Shown piece after piece: positions 34,201 to 42,635 of a DNA stretch of 64,000 nt; position 1 is the first letter of the stretch; each line of letters begins with the position of its first letter. This stretch comes from Cupidesulfovibrio sp000226255 (GTDB taxonomy: Bacteria; Desulfobacterota; Desulfovibrionia; Desulfovibrionales; Desulfovibrionaceae): NCBI RefSeq assembly GCF_003402415.2, contig NZ_AP036014.1, positions 1,116,001 through 1,180,000 of the forward strand, in the 5' to 3' direction. The notes below the pieces were generated by a model, which searched no databases, was not told the DNA's origin, and was given only the letters and a program-made list of their open reading frames with translations. Both the position numbers and the translations under genes were made by a program.

Positions 34201-36302
34201 AGGGCGCTTTCGTGCACGGTCACGTCGGTCCCGGTGGCGCAGAAGCCGCCCAGGCTCACGCCGTCGTCGCTGCCGTTCACGGTCACGGTGAGCGTTGCGG
34301 CTGCGGGGTCGCCGTCGCCGTCGGCGATGACGTAGGTGAAGGTGTCCGTAAGGTGTTCGCCCTCGGTCAGGTGCTGCACCTCCGTGGAGGCGTTGTTCAG
34401 CGTGTAAGTGTAAGTGCCGTCGGCGGCGATGGTCAGGACGCCGTACTGCCCCGCCATGACGAAGGAACCGTCGGGCTGGGTGATGGCGGGCATGCCGGTG
34501 GCGTCCGTGCCGGACTGGGCGAAGACCACCACGGCCCCGTCCGCGCCCTGGGTGTCGTTGTCCAGCAGGTGCCCGGTGGTGCTGACCACGCCGCTGTCGT
34601 TCCAATCATCCTCGGTGACGCTGGCGGTGTCGGCCACGGCCAGGGGGGCGTCGTCCAGGATGGTCACGGTGAGGTTGGCGGTGTCGGTGTCGCCGTCGCG
34701 GTCGGTGGCGGTGACGGAGAAGGCCACCGCGGCCGCGTCGCCATCGGCCAGGACGTTGCTGGCGAGGGTAAAGGTGTAGCTGACCGTGCCCGTGCTGGCG
34801 TCGTACCCGGTGATGACCAGGGTGCCGGCGGCGGTGACGATGGTGCGGTCGGCCTCGTCGGCGGCCAGCACGCCGCCGGAGATGACGGTGACGTTCTCCA
34901 CGCTGAGGGTGTCCAGCCCGTCGGCGGCGCTGACGGTAAACGTGCCGCTTTGGGCCAGGGCATCGGCGTCGGGCGCGCTGCCGTCCGCCAGGGCGCTTTC
35001 GGATACGGTGAGGTCGCCCGCCTCGTTTCCGATCCCGGTCAGGGTTACCCCATCGTCGCTGCCGTTGATGGTCACCGTCAGGGCGGCCGTGGCGGTGTCG
35101 CCGTCGCCGTCGGTGAGGGTGTAGGAGAAGGTTTCGGAAAGCGTCTCGCCGGTGGTCAGGTGCTGCACCGTGGAGGAGGCGTTGTTCAGGGTGTAGGTAT
35201 AGCTGCCGTCGGCGGCGATGGTCAGGGTGCCGTACTGCCCGGCAATGTCCGTGCTGCCCGTGGCGGCGACGCTGGCGTCGCCCACGCTGGTCACCGTGGC
35301 CCCGTCCGCGCCCAGGGTGTCGTTGTCCAGCAGATGGCCGGTGGCGCTCACCACGCCGCCGTCGTTCCCTTCGTCCTCGGTGACGCTGGCCGCATCGTCG
35401 GCGGCAGTGGGCACGTCGTCCGTGATGGTGATGGCGATGATGCCCGTGGCCGCATCCCCGTCGGTGTCCGTGGCGGTGACGGCCATGTTGAAGGTGTAGG
35501 CGTCGCCCGCCGCCAGCACGTTGCCGGTCAGGGTGTAGGCATAGCTGACGACGCCGGTGGCCGCGTCGTACCCGGTGACGACCAGCGTGCCGTAGTCCGT
35601 GGTGACGGTGCGCGCGGCTTCGTCGGCCGCCAGCGCGCCGCCGGAGATCACGATGACCCCGCCCACGCTCACCGTGGCGATGCCGTCGGGCGCGGACACG
35701 GTGAACGTGCCGGTCTGCGTGGCGGCGGATGCTTCCTGTGTTCCCAGTTCGCCCAGCAGGCCGCGTTCCGCCACGGTGACGGCGGAACCGGTGACGCCGA
35801 TGCCGTAGTCGATGTCCGGCGTGGTGGGGTCATCGGTCAGCGCGCCAAGGGCGGTGGCGCCAAGGGTGGAGGTGGTCAGCGGGTCCAGCCCGGACACGCC
35901 GGAAATCAGGCTGCCCGCGTCATCGCTGTATTCGCCCACGCCGCCGCCCGCCGCGCCGCCCGCGCCCGGCCCGGCGGCGGGCAGCAGGTCCGGGTCCAGC
36001 GCGGCAAGGAATTCGTAGCCGGAGATGGTGCCCCCCTCCGGCAGGGTGAACTGCGGCAGGGCGTCGGTGTCGCCCGCCGCGAAGAACCCGGCCAGCACGA
36101 TGCGCCCGCCGTTCTCGAAGTTGAAGACCAGGTCGTTGCCGCTGCGCGCCAGGCTGGCGTCCTCGGCGGCGAAGGCCAGTTCAAAGAGCGCCCCGGCGGC
36201 CGCCTCGACCACCCGGACCTGTCCCGCGCCAGGAGCGCGCAGGGGCGTGCCCGACCCGCCTCCCTGGCGGCCGGACGACTGGATGTTGGCTGACGTTTCC
36301 AT
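31290..36302 (-). CDS. Giant RTX adhesin with LapA-type retention region, VCBS and VWA domains
   Basis: 1670-aa type-I-secreted biofilm adhesin. Residues ~25-105 resemble the LapA retention module (RSGNDLVFNFENGGRIVLAGFF), followed by PAAG at 108-111, the dialanine site cut by LapG proteases. A Gly/Ala linker leads to three T1SS-143-type repeats (each with VISGG(A/V)LAAD...TGYDA) alternating with four VCBS-type units (IAADGSYTYTLNN...DGDGDTA) over about residues 190-1080. A VWA domain follows with MIDAS motif DSSGS near residue 1098 and a Gly-Pro-Gln-rich insertion (GGPGQGGGYGGPGQGG). Calcium-binding RTX nonapeptides (GGDGNDTLFGQGGDDTLYG) lie at ~1463-1525 and a type-I secretion C-terminus at the end. 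The presumed exporter and protease genes lie at 43.8-52.2 kb on the other strand. Confidence 0.92.
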   Translation of the reverse strand: METSANIQSSGRQGGGSGTPLRAPGAGQVRVVEAAAGALFELAFAAEDASLARSGNDLVFNFENGGRIVLAGFFAAGDTDALPQFTLPEGGTISGYEFLAALDPDLLPAAGPGAGGAAGGGVGEYSDDAGSLISGVSGLDPLTTSTLGATALGALTDDPTTPDIDYGIGVTGSAVTVAERGLLGELGTQEASAATQTGTFTVSAPDGIATVSVGGVIVISGGALAADEAARTVTTDYGTLVVTGYDAATGVVSYAYTLTGNVLAAGDAYTFNMAVTATDTDGDAATGIIAITITDDVPTAADDAASVTEDEGNDGGVVSATGHLLDNDTLGADGATVTSVGDASVAATGSTDIAGQYGTLTIAADGSYTYTLNNASSTVQHLTTGETLSETFSYTLTDGDGDTATAALTVTINGSDDGVTLTGIGNEAGDLTVSESALADGSAPDADALAQSGTFTVSAADGLDTLSVENVTVISGGVLAADEADRTIVTAAGTLVITGYDASTGTVSYTFTLASNVLADGDAAAVAFSVTATDRDGDTDTANLTVTILDDAPLAVADTASVTEDDWNDSGVVSTTGHLLDNDTQGADGAVVVFAQSGTDATGMPAITQPDGSFVMAGQYGVLTIAADGTYTYTLNNASTEVQHLTEGEHLTDTFTYVIADGDGDPAAATLTVTVNGSDDGVSLGGFCATGTDVTVHESALADGSAPDALALVQTGSFTVTAADGLDTISVGNVTVISGGVLAADVAARTITTDTGTLVITGYDANTGTVSYAFTLGDNALASGDAATVTFDVTATDRDGDADSASLTVSIVDDAPSALADTASVTEDTSATATGSLLDNDTQGADGATVTVMATSTGSTTVNADGTTTVAGLYGTLVIAADGSYTYTLNNSLAAVQALNASQSVADVFTYTLTDADGDATSSTLTVTVHGANENTPPVAQCDTATIHESDVDPATGAVTVSIGSSVLDNDSDADGDLLSVANAGTYTLDYGTLVINADGSYTYTVDMTDPAVQNLFSSTSTSAASLADTFTYTLSDGHGGTSTATLTLSLVPDRLATGTSGDDTVAMGGSGNDVLVGDPGGVTETTVYATYNVAIILDSSGSMSDSQLEKAIAALTNLIQQLEDYEGTVNLKVIDFDTGISNTWSGVLTESTISQVLDMLEDVQSGGGTNYEAAFNEASEWFASSSIADNGGENVVYFVTDGEPTYYYKDSVSYTYTTGGPGQGGGYGGPGQGGPGQGGGQSTTYSVDVPDDYVLGEVVYNTAGTARINAEGYLEYSTNGGTTWTTTSVSVLGGTGGSTSDTETDQSEAAYARLLAQLDNDVAVNAIGIGSSFVHGPGGTTSTTLLDPYDNTGGAQIITDASQLAAALDAGTTDLNPEATGADTLTGGAGDDILFGDALNADYLLAQSGWDHGSLTSGDSLAIVKAYLSATLGHEASNDELRTYIADHQDALSGGSSESRGAADVLHGGDGNDTLFGQGGDDTLYGDTGDDHLYGQGGNDTLYGGDGNDHLDGGMGVDTLYGGAGNDTLVAHDTNADDAINGSDFTGLHGGEGYDTLVIDDAGATLDFTHIGSTAVTGIEAIDLTATGAQAVTLSAADLLDLSATMDTGNSLTISGTSADHVNLSGSGWTNTHASQTVNGVTYDVYTGTSGSETHTLLVQHDIIVQTTG

Positions 36303-36517
36303 GGTTCCCCCCTGTGCGGTGGCTGCGGCGGTTGTGAATGACGTGCCGTGCTGCCTGTGCCGTATGGGCCGTGGCTTGGTGCGACGCCATTCCGTTCACG
36401 GCCATGTATCTTTGATGATGTTGCGTGGAGTGCACGTTCCGATGTTGTGCGCTCAAGGCCTTGATGGCCGCATGATAGAATATTTCATGTGGTGATACGA
36501 CAATGTGCAGCGATAAA

Positions 36518-36546
36518 ATAAAACAATAGAGCTTAAGAATTGTTAA
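36518..36546 (-). promoter_or_regulatory. Candidate promoter of the adhesin gene
   Basis: On the minus strand TTAACA, a 17-base spacer and TTTTAT, in an AT-rich patch. It implies a ~205-base leader before the adhesin ATG. Weak match only. Confidence 0.3.
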
Positions 36547-37052
36547 GATGTGGTTTTGTGTGGAGTGCACGCGGGGCGTGCTGCTGTGTTGCGCAATGTA
36601 ACAGAGTGTTGCGCGGTGTCTTTGCTGGTGTAGTGCGGGGTGTGCAGGGTGGTGCTCGCCTGGCGCTGCCGTGCCCGGCGTGGTGCAGATCAGGCGGCCT
36701 GCTGCCCTTCGTTGTCCTCTTCCGCCTGCCCCTTGGACGGCCATCAAGTAAGGCCTGGTGGGGAGTCCGACCGTTAATGGTTCTTGCTTGGTGCGCCCGT
36801 TAACGGTTGTGGTGGCGTGGATGCGTGTCGAGGTCCGTCTGCATTTCATTCAATGGCTCGTTCCAATTAGCGCGCCATGCATTCTGAAATGCTCGTGGAG
36901 CAACGTTCTGTGCAGACGTTCCCCAAAGACGTTGCCTTGCGGCGTCTGACGCGGGTTGTCCGGTGTTTGATGCCCTCCAGTTGCGGGGGCAGTTCGTAGG
37001 GATGTCTGTCGGGCAACGCGTGCCGCGCCGCGCGCCGGGAATGCAGCCCTAT

Positions 37053-37083
37053 GCAGCGGGTTCGATCCCGTTCAACTCCACCA
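37053..37083 (+). pseudogene. tRNA 3'-end-like remnant (possible attachment site)
   Basis: T-arm-like CGGGTTCGATCCCG, acceptor-like strand CAACTCC, then A and CCA. The T loop seems one base short and no matching 5' acceptor (GGAGTTG or similar), D arm or anticodon arm is found upstream, so this is not an intact tRNA. Such fragments are left when an element integrates into a tRNA or tmRNA 3' end. Confidence 0.45.
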
Positions 37084-37085
37084 CG

Positions 37086-37128
37086 CACGAAAAGGCGGTC
37101 AGGCTTGAAGCCTGACCGCCTTTTCGTG
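37086..37128 (+). terminator. Very strong bidirectional terminator-type hairpin
   Basis: Perfect 20-bp inverted repeat with a 3-base loop; the core is GGCGGTCAGGC / GCCTGACCGCC and the edges carry AAAA / TTTT. It follows the tRNA-like remnant by two bases, as a native terminator of a stable RNA gene would. Confidence 0.8.
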
Positions 37129-37836
37129 CTGTTAAATGTTCGCTTCAGTGTCTGTTGGCGATTCGGATTCTTGCTGCAGGCGCTTGGGATGTATGAGGGC
37201 TATCGATACGGAGCCGGAGAGGATTGAACATTCTGTAGCAGGCTGTTTGCTCCGGTTGGTGCGGCAGGGCTGTTGTCAGGCAGGCGCGTTCGCGAAGGGT
37301 ATATTTCCAGCAGCTCGGTTTCCCGCCCCTCATCGCTTCCTTCCTTGTTCTCCGCTTTCTCCATCTCCTCAGCCAGTGTCGTAACGCGGCGTATTGACCA
37401 TCCGTGTGCCACGCGTCCTGCAGTCTTCGGAATGGCAGGCGACATATGTGGCGGAGCCGATCTTTCAACGCTCCGACAAATTGCACCTGTATGTGTTTTC
37501 CCGGACAGACGGAGAGCCATGAATGGATTAGGGGGTGAGCGGAAATATCCATGCGCACGGGAGTCAGGGGGATACGAACCGAACTCCAGCGCATCCCGAG
37601 GAGTTCGCCATGTCTCTGGCATGCGCTATAGGCCGTCCTTTTGAATGGGCGGGATGTCCGCTGCTCGTTCTGTTGTTTCTTGTCTTTGCAGTAAGGTGCA
37701 GCGCAGTATGGGGCTGCATGAGTCCGAGAAGAGGGCTTTTAAAGACTGGCTAGATTCGCATCAACGCTATGCAAAGCGCACATTGTGTGCCCGAAATTCT
37801 TGATATGAAAATCAAAGAAAGCATCTGGAGCAGTAA

Positions 37837-40005
37837 ATGTATTTTTTAAGATATGTTAGCGCGTTGTTGCGCGGTGTAAAGTTCCCCTCGCCGTATCGTG
37901 TTGTCCTGCTGCTTTTTACCGTGGCATCTCTTGTATTTGTCTTTATGGTTCCGCAGCATGGCGCTGCGGCTACTGTTAATTATACTTCAAATTATAAGGA
38001 CGTTATAGGCAATGCTCCTTTTTTGGACGGTCCGATAAGCATTGGGGGAACAAACAATATAGCAAGTCATGCTGATAATATTTATTCATATGGCAATACA
38101 GTTAATATCAATGGAGGGGTTGTCGATTTCGGCATATATGGTGGGTATTATAGCGGTGTTGCAACAAATGTCGCAGTATCATCAAGCGATAATATAGTGA
38201 CAATTGGATCTGGCTTTGTGGGCAGCAATGGTATCGATATATATGGTGGTTTTGCAAAAAGCGTAAATGCCTTCTCGATGACCGCTTCCGATAACACCGT
38301 GACCATCAACGGTGGGACAGCGCATGACGTATATGGTGGCTACGCCTATGTGGACAGCATGACCGGCCCATGTGTCGCCACGGCATCCGGAAATACCATC
38401 AACATCAACGATGGTTCCATAAGCAGTGTCTATGGCGGGTATGCTCTTGCTGGCTATGTAGGTGGAACACACTCGGCCTCTGGCAATACCATCAATGTCA
38501 GCGGTGGCACCGTAGCCGATATTGTTGGCGGGTATGTCAGCGCGCCCTATGGCACGGGACTGGCCACAAACAATGTCGTGACCATCAGCGGTTCCCCGAA
38601 TCTGACAACCGCAGGTCTCTACGGGGGCTATTTGAGTATGACCACCAGTGGTGATGCTTTCAGCGGCAATACCCTGAACGTGAAAACCTCTGGGCTGACG
38701 GTGGCAGCACTTTCTAATTTTCAGTATGTCAACTTCTATCTGCCTTCCTCCTTGTCGGCGGGGGATACGGTGCTGACCGTGACGGGCACTGCGGATCTGA
38801 CGGGCAGCTCCGGGCGGTCTTCCATCGTCAATGTGGGAATTGACGGCAGTTCTTCGCCCCTGCAGGTAGGCGACACCATAACACTCATTGACGCCGGAAC
38901 GCTGGTCACGAACAGCGGCCTCAACTCCACAGCGCGCGGTACGGGCATGCAGGGTGTGACCTTGGTATACAACTTTGACCTGGCAACCGAGAACAACAAG
39001 CTGTTAGCCACGGTATCCGCCGAAACCGAGCCCACGGTGAACGAGCAGACCAAGGCGCTTTCAGAAGGTTTTGTTTCTGGCCTGGGCATGATACTGCAAG
39101 GCGCGGACGTGACCGCCGGGCAGGGCATGGATTCTGCCGTTTCCGCGGCCAAGGCCGGGGGGGCGGGCAGTGGCGGCGCCCCGGCCGGGTTTGGCGCGCT
39201 TTCCGGCGGTTCCGTGCGGTACAATACCGGGTCGCATGTGGATCTGGACAGTGTCTCCCTGATGGCAGGGCTGGCCTGGGGGGGCAATATGTCGCTCGGC
39301 CGTCTGACATTCGGGCCGTTTTTTGAATACGGCAACGGTTCGTACAATACCTACAATTCGTTCAGCAATGCAGAGTCTGTCGAAGGAGACGGCAACACCC
39401 GTTACCTTGGCGGCGGCATTCTGGGCCGTATGGATTTGGTCGATACCGGACCCGGCCATATCTATGTTGAAGCCTCGGTTCGGGCTGGCGAACTGCATAA
39501 CGAATACGATAGTTCCGACCTGCGCGATGCCGCCGGGCGGAGCGCTGAATACGATTCGTCGGCTGCGTATTACGGGTTGCATATGGGAACCGGCTATGTC
39601 TGGAACGTAACGGAGAATGCTTCGCTTGATCTCTACGGCAAATATTTCTGGACACGGCAGGAGGGCGACTCCGTCACGCTGTCTACCGGTGACCCCGTCG
39701 ACTTTAAAGATGTGGACTCAAACCGTCTGCGTCTCGGTTCGCGCTTCAGTTACATGGTGAATGAACATATCACCCCCTACATCGGCGCGGCATATGAACA
39801 TGAGTTTGACGGTACGGCCCGCGCCAGCACCAACGGGTATGCCATGAAGGCCCCGTCCATGGGCGGCGATACGGGCACCGGTGAACTGGGGCTTGTGTAC
39901 ACGCCGTTGGCATCGCTGCCCGTGTCCTTCGACCTCGGCGTACAGGGCTTTGCAGGGAAACGTGAGGGCGTGACCGGCAGCTTGCAGCTCAAGTATGAAT
40001 TCTAG
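37837..40005 (+). CDS. Autotransporter (type Va) with repetitive passenger
   Basis: 722-aa outer-membrane protein. A long signal region (residues ~20-46, VVLLLFTVASLVFVFMVP then AAA) precedes a passenger made of short repeats of the type NTVTINGGTAHDVYGGYA (about residues 70-300), predicted beta-helix. The autotransporter beta-barrel spans about 455-722 and ends with YEF, the expected C-terminal aromatic. The ATG follows TGGAG. The 5' third is strikingly AT-rich (codons such as AAT, ATA, GTT) while the barrel-coding part is GC-rich like the host, suggesting a chimeric gene or recent passenger replacement. It probably displays a surface adhesin; no protease motif is seen. Confidence 0.85.
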   Translation: MYFLRYVSALLRGVKFPSPYRVVLLLFTVASLVFVFMVPQHGAAATVNYTSNYKDVIGNAPFLDGPISIGGTNNIASHADNIYSYGNTVNINGGVVDFGIYGGYYSGVATNVAVSSSDNIVTIGSGFVGSNGIDIYGGFAKSVNAFSMTASDNTVTINGGTAHDVYGGYAYVDSMTGPCVATASGNTININDGSISSVYGGYALAGYVGGTHSASGNTINVSGGTVADIVGGYVSAPYGTGLATNNVVTISGSPNLTTAGLYGGYLSMTTSGDAFSGNTLNVKTSGLTVAALSNFQYVNFYLPSSLSAGDTVLTVTGTADLTGSSGRSSIVNVGIDGSSSPLQVGDTITLIDAGTLVTNSGLNSTARGTGMQGVTLVYNFDLATENNKLLATVSAETEPTVNEQTKALSEGFVSGLGMILQGADVTAGQGMDSAVSAAKAGGAGSGGAPAGFGALSGGSVRYNTGSHVDLDSVSLMAGLAWGGNMSLGRLTFGPFFEYGNGSYNTYNSFSNAESVEGDGNTRYLGGGILGRMDLVDTGPGHIYVEASVRAGELHNEYDSSDLRDAAGRSAEYDSSAAYYGLHMGTGYVWNVTENASLDLYGKYFWTRQEGDSVTLSTGDPVDFKDVDSNRLRLGSRFSYMVNEHITPYIGAAYEHEFDGTARASTNGYAMKAPSMGGDTGTGELGLVYTPLASLPVSFDLGVQGFAGKREGVTGSLQLKYEF

Positions 40006-40577
40006 CCGCAGGAATGCACTGCGGCCCAGATGAGGCCTTGCCCTCTTGGACATGGCAGACCGTTATCTCGTGAACCAGCCTCTTCCGCATGACTTACGGA
40101 CATGGTGCGGCCGCAGGGCATAGCGCCGCGGCCTGAGGGGGGGGATGAGGTTCAAGGGGATGAACGTTCACATCCTTTCATCCCGACCGCTCCGTGCCCG
40201 GGTCCAGATGCCGGTGTTCTCGAACAGCCCAGGAAACGCCCGCAGGCCCCGCCGCATGGCTGGTGATGTCGCTAGCCAGAACCGGTGAACACACGGCAAG
40301 CAGCGCCAGGGATATCTGGGCGAACAGCGGAACAGCCGTTCGGGCGGGATGCACGGGCGACGACACGGCTCTGGCAGCATGGCGGGCTCCTCGGAATGCG
40401 CCGGAAATCGAGGCGTATCACCAGGGCTTCTCTCTGCGCATGGGCATTTGTGAAGTCCGTCAGCCCATCCAGGGCGGTCTGTCTGTCCGGAACATGTCGA
40501 GAGGGTGGAAAGGCGCCCCGCCGCGTATAGAGTCCGCCTGTCGCATGGAGCGCGCGCCCCATCCCCCCACCCGACCC
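40006..40577. other. Intergenic region before the sensor kinase
   Basis: No supported gene. The kinase frame is open through most of it, but that part is Arg/Pro-rich and lacks the character of the protein. GGCCGC...GCGGCC near 40110-40135 can pair, without a T tract. Composition is already back to host-like GC. Confidence 0.45.
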
Positions 40578-42635
40578 ATGATGCACAGAAACGCACCGCT
40601 CCCTTCCTGCCTGCTCCGGATGGTCCGGGCATTCCACCCCGCTCCGCGGTTTGTGGCGGCGCTGCTGCTGGCGGCCGCTTTTCTCTTGCTGCCGTGCGGC
40701 CGGGCGGCGGCGACCGATGGCCCTCGGGCCGAAAACGGCGTGCTGGATCTGCGGCGCTTTGATCCGGCGACCATGGGCCCCGCCCGGCTGGACGGCGCAT
40801 GGGAATTCTACTGGAACCGTCTGCTGACGCCGCAGGACTTCGCCGAGGGCACCGCCCCTTCGCCGTCGGGCCTGCTTTCGCTACCCGGCACATGGAAGGG
40901 AATGCGCGTAAATGATGCAGAGCTTGGCGGCACGGGGCAGGCCACCCTGCGGCTGCGTCTGCGCCTCTGGCCGGAGGCGCGCGAGCTTACGTTGCGGCTC
41001 TTCGACATCCCCATGGCCTACCGGCTGTGGGCCAACGGCCAGTTCGTGACGGGCAGCGGCACCGTGGGCACGGATGCAGACAGCGAGACGCCTCTGCGAT
41101 CGCTGGTGTTGGCCAGCATCACCCCCAAAGGGGAAAATCTGGAACTCGTGCTCCAGATATCCAACCACCATTTCCGCGCCGGCGGCGTGCCGGAGGGGCT
41201 ACGGCTCGCCCCGCCCGGACCCCTGGAAGCCGAACGCGACAGAACCTGGACCTTTTCCTATTTCTTCGCCGGCTGCCTGCTGGTCACACTGCTGTACCAC
41301 CTCTTCCTGTTCCATCTGGACCGGAAGCAGGTTTCGGCGGGGTACTTCAGCGGCTTCTGCCTGTGCATGCTGTGCTACTGCATGACCTCCAACACATCCT
41401 TCTGGGCCATCAACCGGTTCCTTCCGGCCCTGCCGCCCCATTGGTCCGAATACGTCCCGCTGTTCTTCTATCTGGCCTGCGCCCCCATGCTTTTCCGGTT
41501 CTACGACACGCTTTTCCCGAAGGTCTTCCACCCCGCCGTCCGCTATCTGGTGGACCTCCGCCTCGCGGTATTCTTTCTGCTGCTGCCGACCGCGCCGGAC
41601 CACCGCGTTTCCCAGTACATCGCGTTCAGCATTTTTGTCGGGCTGGGCTACGGCGTCTATTACGTCCTGCGCCTGTTCGCCTGCGCACGGCGCGGCATGA
41701 GCGGCGCGGGATTGCTGCTGCTCGGCAGCGGGGTGCACCTGCTCGCCTGCCTGAACGACGGCCTCTCCCACGCCAAGCTCATCAACACGCCCTACCTGAT
41801 CAAGTTCGGCATGCTCTTTCTGGTTGTCACCCAATCGCTGGCCCTGGCCAAACGCTTCACCCATGCGTTCACATCCGTGGAAAGACTCTCCGAGGAACTG
41901 GAGCGCAAGAACCAGTCGCTCATGGCCGAGATGGAAGAGCGCAACCGGCTCGAACAGGAAGTGATCAACATCAGCGAGGATGAACGCAGGCGCATCAGCC
42001 ACGAACTGCACGACGGCCTGTGCCAGAAACTCACCGGAGCCCGGCTGCGCGCATCCATCCTGAACAAGCGGCTTGCGGGAACGGACAACGCCACGACCAT
42101 GGCCAGTCTTGCGGCCCTGCTTGACGCCTCCACCGACGACGCCTACCGCACCTCGCGCGGTCTCTGGCCCGTAGAGCACGACCCCGCGACGCCGGGCCCC
42201 TCGTTGGACGACCTGGCCCGACGCATCGCCAAGGATACGGGCATAAACGTACGGCTCGAAATGCGCCGCCACTGCGGGCAATGCACCAATCCCAACATGC
42301 GCACGCTGTACCGCATCGCGCAGGAGGCACTGACCAACGCGGCCAAGCACGCACAGGCACGCACCATCCGCGTGCAGCTGTTCTGCCCCGCCCAGGGCGG
42401 CGTCACCCTGACCGTTCGCGACGACGGCATTGGCCGCAAGGCCTCCGCACGGCAGGGGGCCCGGATGGGAGGGCTTGGCCTTGGCATCATGGCCCACCGT
42501 GCCGATGTCATCCACGCCAAGCTGACTATAGAGGACGCACCAAGGGGCGGCACCGTCGTCACCTGCGCAGCCCCGTGCGACAAACACGCTTCCCCCACCT
42601 CCACAAGGATAATCCGCCCAGATGCTTCCCGCTGA
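40578..42635 (+). CDS. 7TMR-DISM sensor histidine kinase (NarX/HisKA_3 type)
   Basis: 685-aa membrane sensor. A signal-like N-terminal helix (RFVAALLLAAAFLLLPCG) is followed by a periplasmic 7TMR-DISM extracellular domain (LDLRRFDPATMGPARLDGAWEFYW, LSLPGTWKG, about 45-215). About seven transmembrane helices span ~230-445. A short coiled coil leads to a HisKA_3 domain with RRISHELHDGLCQ (phospho-acceptor His at about 478), and a HATPase domain with YRIAQEALTNAAKHA and DDGIGRK follows. The start is uncertain; ATG at 40578 is used because it precedes the signal, though no good ribosome-binding site is seen. Its stop overlaps the response regulator start by 14 bases. Confidence 0.85.
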   Translation: MMHRNAPLPSCLLRMVRAFHPAPRFVAALLLAAAFLLLPCGRAAATDGPRAENGVLDLRRFDPATMGPARLDGAWEFYWNRLLTPQDFAEGTAPSPSGLLSLPGTWKGMRVNDAELGGTGQATLRLRLRLWPEARELTLRLFDIPMAYRLWANGQFVTGSGTVGTDADSETPLRSLVLASITPKGENLELVLQISNHHFRAGGVPEGLRLAPPGPLEAERDRTWTFSYFFAGCLLVTLLYHLFLFHLDRKQVSAGYFSGFCLCMLCYCMTSNTSFWAINRFLPALPPHWSEYVPLFFYLACAPMLFRFYDTLFPKVFHPAVRYLVDLRLAVFFLLLPTAPDHRVSQYIAFSIFVGLGYGVYYVLRLFACARRGMSGAGLLLLGSGVHLLACLNDGLSHAKLINTPYLIKFGMLFLVVTQSLALAKRFTHAFTSVERLSEELERKNQSLMAEMEERNRLEQEVINISEDERRRISHELHDGLCQKLTGARLRASILNKRLAGTDNATTMASLAALLDASTDDAYRTSRGLWPVEHDPATPGPSLDDLARRIAKDTGINVRLEMRRHCGQCTNPNMRTLYRIAQEALTNAAKHAQARTIRVQLFCPAQGGVTLTVRDDGIGRKASARQGARMGGLGLGIMAHRADVIHAKLTIEDAPRGGTVVTCAAPCDKHASPTSTRIIRPDASR

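Larger units (their letters stand above)
36303..37836. other. 1.5-kb AT-richer region without a convincing gene
   Basis: Base composition drops here compared with the rest. It holds the adhesin leader; two copies of GTGGAGTGCACG (36425-36436 and 36560-36571); paired TGTTGCGC words near 36590-36630; the palindromes ACCGTTAATGGT and CCGTTAACGG near 36770-36800; a tRNA-3'-end-like remnant; and a strong terminator. Several frames of 60-150 codons are open on both strands, but none shows a domain, a good start or sensible codon use. Confidence 0.55.

Noticed and set aside
33186..36293. Open frame of 1035 codons antisense to the adhesin
   Set aside because: Gly/Val/His/Gln-rich mirror of the repeat region; regular because the adhesin repeats are regular.
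31290..36302. Possible CRISPR-like regular repeats
   Set aside because: The periodicity comes from protein-coding VCBS and RTX repeats with synonymous variation and no spacers; no cas genes are present.
36700..37083. Possible tmRNA ending at the ACCA at 37083
   Set aside because: No 5' acceptor/TTCGAC region and no tag reading frame ending in Ala-Ala-stop could be found upstream, so only a 3'-end-like remnant is reported.
37550..37610. Second tRNA-like fragment on the minus strand (GGTTCGTATCCCCC)
   Set aside because: Only a T-arm-like word; no acceptor stem, CCA or anticodon arm.
37200..37622. 140-codon minus-strand frame in the AT-rich gap
   Set aside because: No ribosome-binding site, no recognisable domain, and competing frames of equal length on both strands.
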